Source: Salinicola lusitanus
GTDB lineage: Bacteria > Pseudomonadota > Gammaproteobacteria > Pseudomonadales > Halomonadaceae
Direction: 5' to 3'
NCBI RefSeq assembly: GCF_003206045.1
Contig: NZ_PZJM01000010.1
Span: 35,127 to 99,126 of the forward strand
DNA length: 64,000 bases
Made by a program: the position numbers and the translations under genes. Under the pieces are notes generated by a model. It saw only the letters and a program-made list of their open reading frames with translations, ran no database searches and had not been told where the DNA came from. This document shows positions 61,140 to 64,000 of the stretch, piece after piece (the first letter of the stretch is position 1; every line of letters starts with the position of its first letter).

Positions 61140-62842
61140 GTGCTCAGACGCGCCTGCGGATGCCAACCGGGATGCCCCTCGACGTAACGCGCCTCGAGGC
61201 TCGGCGGGGTGGGGGCGGGCGGCGTGCCGCCGTGGTCGCCGAGATAGCGCTCCAGGCGCTGCCACAGCGGTTCGCCACCGGCTTGGGGGCGGGCGCTGAA
61301 GCTGCGCCAGGTGATACCGCCGGGCAGTGCGTCGAGATGGGCGCGCGCGCCGGTGGCGGCACCGTAGTCGAGCGTCCAGTGGGTCGCCGAGAGACGCGGC
61401 AGGTCGCGGCTGTCATTGAGGATCAGCGGCGTACCCAGGCTGTTGTCCAGCGCGCGCTCGAGCAGGCGCGCCAGTGCGTCGGGGTCCGGCGCGAGATCGA
61501 CGACCCGGGCCGGATGGCCGCCGCTCAGGCGCCACAGGTGATCGCGGGTGATCGTCTCGCCGGGGGCCAGCAGGGTGTCGTGGCGCAGCCCCGGCAGCAG
61601 GGCGCGGGTGGTGTCGCTCTCCCCGGTGAGGGCGGCGGCGATCAGGCCGTCCCAGGTGCCGCCGACGCTGTCACGGCGCCACAGCCAGTCGGGGGCGCTG
61701 CCCAGCGGGCGGTCGAGCCAGCCGGCGTAGGGAGCGCGCAGGGCGTCGAAGCGTGTCTGGTGATCGGCGGCCGCGGCGTTCGGCGTGACGTCGTTGCGCT
61801 GGAACTCGGCGTGGATCTGCCAGCCGTCGCGGGTGCTGCGGCAGCTGAGATGAAAGCAGCCGCTGGCGTGGCTGCCGGGGAGACACAGCGGCACCGGGGC
61901 GCCGTGGGCATTGTCGACTGCGATCAGACGGGGCCAGAAATCCTGGCCGCGGGCGGCCAGCACCAGATCGACCTGTGGCAGCCGCGCCGCCAGCCAGCGC
62001 GCGGTGGCGCTGCCGGTGTCGGCCAGCAGCACCACCAGCTCGGCGCCTTCGGCGGCCTTGGCCACGCTCTCGGCCAGGGCCTGGTACCACTGATCGAGCG
62101 GGCGGGTCTCGTCCAGGGCGTTGGGGTCGCTGGCACCGACCACCACCACCTGGACGCCATCGCGCTCGAAGCGGGTCGCCGCGCTGACGCCGGCGGGCGG
62201 CGTGGCCAGATTGCCCAGCACCGGGCGCGCGTAGTCGCGGTAGAGCGCTGCGGCACGCTGTGGCCAGAGTACGCGTTCATCGCTGCTGACCCGGGCGTCG
62301 CTGGCCAGCAGGCGGCTGGCGGCGACGCCGGCACTACCGTTGGCGAGATGGCCCAGGCCGCTGCCGCTCCAGCACTGGCCGTTCTCCAGGGTCAGGGTGC
62401 GCTCGGCGCCGAGTTCCCGGCGCAGGCGGTCGAGCCGGGCGGCCAGCCCGCCATAGCCTGCGGTGTGGCGCCGGGCGGCGCTCTGCGGCGTATAGAGTGC
62501 GGCCCACTCGGCGGCGGCGCTGCCCGCCAGCGTGGTCACACCGGCCGCCGTGGCCCAGGGGGCAGCGCCGAGCAGCTCGGCCGGGCCGAGATAGGTGGCG
62601 GGGGCGACGATCCGCGTGGGGCCGAGGCACTCCAGGGTATCGGCCAGATAGAGTATCTCGACCTGGCGCCCTGGGGTCGGTGCCCGCGCACTGGCTGTCA
62701 GCGGCGCGGCGCAGCCGCTCATTCCGGCACTCAGGCCAGCGCCTAGTCCGGCGCCCAGCAGGGTGCCGACCAGACGGCGGCGAGTGGGATCGCAGCCCCG
62801 GCCGGTGGCGGCCTGGGGGGCGGTGGAAAGGGGGTCAGTCAT
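61136..62842 (-). CDS. SoxB/5'-nucleotidase-like Tat-exported protein, metal motifs degenerate
   Basis: A 568-residue protein heading the secretion operon. It has a twin-arginine leader (DPTRRRLVGTLLG, residues 18-30) and a lipobox-like SGC (Cys44). The layout follows SoxB/UshA-type calcineurin-fold plus 5'-nucleotidase proteins, with GGLAARLDRLRRELGAERTL and a C-terminal GGTWDGLIAAALTGESDTTR and LLAPGETITRDHLWRL. The expected metal motifs are altered: ADTLECLG (67-74) stands where TDLHGQ is usual, and NGQCWSGS (154-161) where GGDTWQGS is usual. It may be non-catalytic. It is preceded by Pho-box-like repeats. The ATG at 62842 has GGGAG upstream. The family assignment is moderate. Confidence 0.7.
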   Translation of the reverse strand: MTDPLSTAPQAATGRGCDPTRRRLVGTLLGAGLGAGLSAGMSGCAAPLTASARAPTPGRQVEILYLADTLECLGPTRIVAPATYLGPAELLGAAPWATAAGVTTLAGSAAAEWAALYTPQSAARRHTAGYGGLAARLDRLRRELGAERTLTLENGQCWSGSGLGHLANGSAGVAASRLLASDARVSSDERVLWPQRAAALYRDYARPVLGNLATPPAGVSAATRFERDGVQVVVVGASDPNALDETRPLDQWYQALAESVAKAAEGAELVVLLADTGSATARWLAARLPQVDLVLAARGQDFWPRLIAVDNAHGAPVPLCLPGSHASGCFHLSCRSTRDGWQIHAEFQRNDVTPNAAAADHQTRFDALRAPYAGWLDRPLGSAPDWLWRRDSVGGTWDGLIAAALTGESDTTRALLPGLRHDTLLAPGETITRDHLWRLSGGHPARVVDLAPDPDALARLLERALDNSLGTPLILNDSRDLPRLSATHWTLDYGAATGARAHLDALPGGITWRSFSARPQAGGEPLWQRLERYLGDHGGTPPAPTPPSLEARYVEGHPGWHPQARLST

Positions 62843-62899
62843 GAGGCTCCCGCGAATGATCCAACGCGGCGTACGGTCTTCGCCGCCGCCGGACTCGGC

Positions 62900-62934
62900 A
62901 TCCTAATGACTGGGGGATGACGGTTTTATGACGG
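62900..62934 (-). promoter_or_regulatory. Pho-box-like promoter of the SoxB-like/gsp operon
   Basis: On the minus strand CCGTCAT (62934-62928), AAAA, CCGTCAT (62923-62917), CCCC, CAGTCAT (62912-62906): three 7-base units at exact 11-base spacing, matching the PhoB consensus CTGTCAT-N4-CTGTCAY. TAGGAT (62905-62900) follows the first two-unit box by 11 bases, the normal place for a -10. The start codon lies 58 bases further on. Confidence 0.75.
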
Positions 62935-62950
62935 CGCGACGGCTGTGGCG

Positions 62951-62993
62951 CTGCCGTCAGGTCGTCATGGTGTTGTCACTTTGCTGCTCTAAG
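62951..62993 (+). promoter_or_regulatory. Pho-box-like promoter of phoX
   Basis: TCGTCAT (62962-62968), GGTG, TTGTCAC (62973-62979), with a partial third unit CTGCCGT at 62951-62957 in the same 11-base phase. TCTAAG (62988-62993) could be the -10. It faces the phoX gene and lies back to back with the Pho-box-like set of the secretion operon. Confidence 0.65.
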
Positions 62994-63127
62994 TTGCCTC
63001 CGGGTAACGCATTCCGGTGGCCGCACGCGCTGGATCGCCAAGTGGCCGGCGGCGCGCATCGCCGGTCCGGGTGCCGTGGATCAGCAGACCGTCATTAGTG
63101 AATGACTCCAAAGAGAGGGGACACCCC

Positions 63128-64000
63128 ATGAGCAAGGAAATCGAGGATCATCGCGTTCTCAACCAGAGCGGCAACGAGCCGTTCTCGTCGGTACTGTCGC
63201 GCCGCATCTCGCGTCGCGGCATCATGCAGGGTGGCGCCGGGCTTGCCGCCATGGGCCTGCTTGGCGGCTTCGGTTTGGCCGGTTGCAGCAGCGGCGACAG
63301 CAACGATAACGGCGGCTCCGGCGGCGGCTCGCCGGAAGTCACCCCGCTGGCGCTGGCATTCGCTTCGATTCGCGGCTCGCGCACCGATGCGGTTGTGGTG
63401 CCGGAAGGCTATGTCGCCCAGGTGCTGATCCCCTGGGGCACCCCGCTCGACAACAGTGTCGGCGCCTGGTCCGCGGACCGCCGCGTCACGCCCGAGTACC
63501 AGGCGGCCAGCGTGGGCATGAACCACGACGGCATGCACAACTTCGCGCTGAGCGAAGAGAGCGCCTCGCGCGAGTTCATCATGGCGCTCAACAACGAGTA
63601 CATCGACCAGAGCGCGCTGTGGGCGCCGCAGGGCGGCCCGACCAACGCCAAAGAGGGCGCACGTCCGGCCGACGAGGCGCGCACCGAGATCAACGCCCAC
63701 GGCGTGACCCTGGTCAAGCTGGCGCTCGGCAGCGATGGCCAGTGGCGCGAAGAGCGCGGATCGCGCTACAACCGCCGCCTCACCTCGGCCACGCCGATCG
63801 AACTCGCCGGCCCGGTGCGCGGTAGCGACTACGTGGTGACCGCCTACTCCACCAACGGGACGCGCACCCGCGGCACCAACAACAACTGCGCCAACGGCTT
63901 CACCCCCTGGGGCACCTACCTCACCTGCGAGGAGAACTGGCCCAATGTCTTCACCAAGGCCAGCGATCGTTACCCCGATGACGATCGTCTGGGGGTGCCC
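63128..64000 (+). CDS. phoX: PhoX-family alkaline phosphatase (5' part, runs off the window)
   Basis: The first 291 codons of a PhoX (DUF839) phosphatase, a calcium/iron-dependent phosphomonoesterase secreted under phosphate starvation. The Tat leader has SRRISRRGIMQGGAGLAAMG at residues 24-43, followed by a lipobox-like LAGC (Cys53) and a Ser/Gly/Asp spacer. The active-site region NNCANGFTPWGTYLTCEEN (about 252-270) contains the cysteine and glutamates that bind the metals. The ATG at 63128 follows AGAGAGGGG. A small GTCATT-AGTG-AATGAC dyad (63091-63106) precedes the ribosome site. The frame is open to the window end. Confidence 0.93.
   Translation, partial: MSKEIEDHRVLNQSGNEPFSSVLSRRISRRGIMQGGAGLAAMGLLGGFGLAGCSSGDSNDNGGSGGGSPEVTPLALAFASIRGSRTDAVVVPEGYVAQVLIPWGTPLDNSVGAWSADRRVTPEYQAASVGMNHDGMHNFALSEESASREFIMALNNEYIDQSALWAPQGGPTNAKEGARPADEARTEINAHGVTLVKLALGSDGQWREERGSRYNRRLTSATPIELAGPVRGSDYVVTAYSTNGTRTRGTNNNCANGFTPWGTYLTCEENWPNVFTKASDRYPDDDRLGVP

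Noticed and set aside
61136-62842. Call as functional SoxB thiosulfohydrolase
   Set aside because: The metal-binding motifs are altered, no other sox gene is present, and the gene is coupled to a secretion operon with a Pho-type promoter.

Overview
The window is GC-rich chromosomal DNA of a gammaproteobacterium. The block rpsB-tsf-pyrH-frr-uppS-cdsA-dxr-rseP-bamA-skp-lpxD-fabZ-lpxA-lpxB-rnhB-dnaE-accA-tilS has the classical gammaproteobacterial order. The accessory genes (long-type dapD, ppx next to trx-rho, ubiD-fre-folM, a GspC-N operon) and the style of the short intergenic repeats fit the Halomonadaceae (Halomonas, Salinicola, Chromohalobacter group). The genus cannot be fixed from the sequence alone. 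I see no insertion sequence, prophage, CRISPR array, tRNA or rRNA.

Layout. 1-14.8 kb is a loosely organised stretch of metabolic and stress genes: a YeeE/YedE sulfur permease, NAD-malic enzyme, aconitase A, a zinc-ribbon-like small protein, an AhpC-type peroxiredoxin with a likely OxyR site, thioredoxin reductase, SlyX, a membrane-anchored cold-shock-domain protein, a CDF metal exporter, a minus-strand lysine/peptidoglycan set (Spx/ArsC-like, dapD, dapE, unknown gene) behind a strong promoter, and a DUF305 periplasmic protein. 14.8-18.3 kb carries map-glnD on the minus strand. 18.5-39.9 kb is the large housekeeping operon array for translation, isoprenoid and phospholipid precursors, outer-membrane biogenesis, lipid A, DNA replication and fatty-acid synthesis. 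39.9-47.1 kb holds ppx, a thioredoxin-like gene with rho, and ubiD-fre-folM.

47.1-49.8 kb carries an ECF sigma factor/RskA-type anti-sigma pair, diverging from a DAHP synthase gene. The DAHP synthase gene is preceded by an unannotated 43-codon leader peptide (48506-48637) with a dense run of Phe, Tyr and Trp codons and a GC-rich hairpin, which looks like a ribosome-mediated attenuator for the first step of aromatic amino-acid synthesis.

49.85-62.84 kb is one minus-strand operon of 13 genes. It begins with a Tat-exported, SoxB/5'-nucleotidase-like protein whose metal-site motifs look degenerate, and continues with gspC-D-E-F-G-H-I-J-K-L-M-N, a complete type II secretion system without a recognisable pilotin gene or prepilin peptidase. 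Ten of the 12 junctions overlap by 1-4 bases. A PhoX-family alkaline phosphatase gene diverges from it (63128 to the window end). The 285-base divergent region contains Pho-box-like repeats on both strands with the 11-base periodicity expected for PhoB, including three in-phase units followed at the right distance by a -10 element for the secretion operon. The most notable hypothesis from this window is therefore a phosphate-starvation-controlled type II secretion operon co-regulated with PhoX and headed by a possibly non-catalytic nucleotidase-like protein.

A second recurring signal is a heptamer family (GAGCYRC on the sense strand) lying as a tandem array between a stop codon and a strong hairpin, at two unrelated loci (maeA and slyX).
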